This document shows positions 62,372-64,000 of a stretch of DNA of 64,000 bases, piece after piece; position 1 is the stretch's first letter; each line of letters begins with the position of its first letter. Both the position numbers and the translations under genes were made by a program. Under the pieces are notes generated by a model. It saw only the letters and a program-made list of their open reading frames with translations, had not been told where the DNA came from and did no database searches. The DNA is from Zygnema circumcarinatum. Its lineage: Eukaryota > Streptophyta > Zygnematophyceae > Zygnematales > Zygnemataceae. The stretch covers positions 2,287,499-2,351,498 of the forward strand of contig CM074809.1 in the NCBI GenBank assembly GCA_037447605.1, given 5' to 3'.

Positions 62372-63792
62372 CTGGTATAACTCTCTGCCACCAGTAACAA
62401 AAACATGGGCTACCGCCTGCTTCGCCCTTGGAGGAGGGGCCACTATCAATTTGATCAGTCCTAAGTTGCTTTACATCAGTTATGACCTTCTTTTCAAAAA
62501 GTTTCAGGTGGGTAAGGGTCAAACTCGAGTTGACTTCTTCATCCATCTATTGCTTACTTTCAGGATGACAAGAGTTAACGCAAAAGCATAGCCACGGGGC
62601 CAGCCTTCGTGCATATATCAACCTTTGAATGGGCTTCGTTGTAACTGCTTTCAAACTGCGTCCTCCTGCAGATCTGGCGACCACTAACGTGCTGCTTATT
62701 TCTCGGAGGATTCGGCCTCAAGTTCGTGTCAAGATTGCTGCTTCTGTGAGTAGACGCTCTACCAACTGAGCTACATCCCCTAATTTTAGAATGGCAATGA
62801 AAGGATTTTGCGTCTGAGTGATGGCATAAAACAAATTTTGCAGTTTGCTGGGTGCTTCGCAATGTCAAATTTTCAATTGTCTGCACTTCCCAGTGTGTGT
62901 GCATTCAATAGAGGGGAAATCTTCCAGGAGCAAGGAGCTTCAGTTATTCGGTTCAAGATAAGGAACAGCCGGCTTAGGCTGAACCTACCTTTATGGATTC
63001 GTTTATTTGTCGCTGCAGATTACGGCATGGGGTGCAGCTTGAGTCCAACACCTATCAAGGCCGAACGGCGGACTTCCTTTACATGCTAATATTTGGCATT
63101 GGATCAATGTTGGTAGGCTGAAGACCTTGAGGCACCAAAAAAAAAAGAGAGCTTTGGTTTGGCTTTGTATTCAAATCTTACACAAGTGAAGCAATGGAGA
63201 GCAAACGAGACAATGTCAGCTTCTCTGATCTGTGCTAACTGGGCTTGACCCGTCACCACGTTCATAATCATTCTGGTCTTCTTTTGCAGACTGTCAACTT
63301 CATTTATCCGATGTTCAGCTTCCTTGCTGATCCGTTAGTGTACATGACAGTTTATGTATGGTCGCGGGAATTTCCAAATTCGGTGGTCAACCTCATGGGA
63401 CTCGTTTCTCTTCAGGTCCTTGCTCCTTGCACTCATTCCCCTCACTATCCCCAAAATCAACCGAGTCGAAGCACAGTCAAGCTCTTCCTGAGCACGAAGT
63501 GCTGCCAAATGTGTAGCAAGTTTCTTTTTGTCCCTGGTCAGCATAATATGAGTATAGCTGTGGAGATAACGGAATGAGATGTGCTTGGGGCTACCTGTTG
63601 ACTGCTATTTTCTTCGCCCTGTTTTCTTTTCAGGCCTTCTACCTTCCCTGGGCCTATTTGGCCCTTGACATGGTGTTTGGTCTAAGTCCGTTTGATGCCC
63701 TCGTGGGTATTCTGGTCGGCCATCTTTACTACTTTCTCACCACCATCTATCCGCGACAAAGCGGCCGCAACCTCCTCAAGACCCCGCTATGG
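62372..63792 (+). CDS. Derlin-1-type ER membrane protein, partial
   Basis: Five internal exons were found: 62372-62507, 62672-62745, 63019-63112, 63290-63415 and 63634 to about 63792. The first needs an upstream exon ending in phase 2, and the last continues past the window through a donor near TGG|GTGTAT. Conserved stretches are WYNSLPPVTKTWATACF, FQ-IWRPLTCCLFLGGFG (with the family WR), LRHGVQLESNTYQGRTADFL, VWSREFPNSVVNLMGLVSLQ, AFYLPWAYLALDMVFG and the GILVGHLYYFL helix with its GxxxG. Derlins are rhomboid-like, protease-dead proteins that pass misfolded proteins out of the ER for degradation. Match to the Derlin-1 group is better than to Derlin-2. About 195 residues are visible of roughly 250. 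Confidence 0.93.
62748..62780 (-). other. tRNA 5'-half-like sequence in a Derlin intron
   Basis: On the minus strand GGGGATGTAGCTCAGTTGGT, AGAGCGTCTACTC matches a tRNA 5' half (tRNA-Ala-like acceptor strand, A box and complete D arm). The anticodon stem has no partner, and no 3' acceptor strand follows, so it is not a functional tRNA gene. It lies antisense just inside the intron that begins at 62746. Confidence 0.6.
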
Positions 63793-64000
63793 GTGTATCC
63801 TCTCCCACTTCTCTGCCTGTCCCTCTCTCGCCCTTTCCTCTCGCTTGCTATCCATCATAGGAAAACGTAGATGAACTACGGAGATTGTGCACACTCCAAT
63901 CAACTCCTACTCAAACTGGTATTGAACACCAGTTTCAAAAGCCTTCGTTCTTTATAACTGAAGCTTTACGTCTCTTTCTAATGAACATATCTTATAAGTA

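Overview
The window is nuclear DNA from a streptophyte (a charophyte-grade green alga or an early-diverging land plant). The evidence is the gene set: a GT34 xyloglucan-type xylosyltransferase, a single-AP2-domain ERF/DREB-like factor, a retinoblastoma-related protein, a plant RS-subfamily SR splicing factor, an organellar lysyl-tRNA synthetase, and UNC50, Derlin, RanBP1 and eL20 homologues. Most genes are split by introns of about 60-1,800 bp. I cannot name the species from sequence alone.

Layout. 1-5 kb is repeat: a decayed reverse-transcriptase pseudogene cut at its 5' end by a fold-back element, followed by a jumble of pogo/mariner-like non-autonomous elements and degenerate GTACGG repeats. 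5.5-9.4 kb (-): GT34 glycosyltransferase, 9 exons. 11.1-14.6 kb (+): inosine/uridine nucleoside hydrolase, 9 exons. 16.1-18.2 kb (-): intronless AP2/ERF factor with very long low-complexity arms. 18.2-24 kb: gene-free, GC-rich, with tetranucleotide arrays, a fold-back MITE, short tandem repeats and a 42-bp perfect palindrome. 24-29.1 kb (-): coiled-coil membrane protein that I cannot assign to a family. 30.4-32.5 kb (+): small protein with a plastid-like leader, one membrane helix and a helical tail. 33.6-36.5 kb (-): ribosomal protein eL20. 36.7-39.4 kb: repeat block with a dense AACCATTGG/CCAATGGTT array and two fold-back elements, one with a second element at its exact centre. 39.7-45.6 kb (+): organellar lysyl-tRNA synthetase, 14 exons. 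46.7-48.9 kb (-): UNC50, divergent from RBR (49.7-53.1 kb, +), which lacks the usual N-terminal RB domain. 54.9-56.5 kb (-): RanBP1, divergent from an RSp31-like SR protein (57.1-59.7 kb, +). 62.4 kb to the window end (+): Derlin, incomplete at both ends.

The genes are ordinary housekeeping and wall or regulatory genes and do not form one pathway. The unusual content is in details. CGTACG/GTACGG motifs recur upstream of many start codons. Three introns need GC donors. The AP2 domain has lost a DNA-contacting Trp. RBR is N-terminally short. Several fold-back elements share sequence blocks, and an unclassified dispersed repeat is present in at least five copies. Exon models were built by hand from splice signals, reading-frame phase and remembered family conservation; no search was run.
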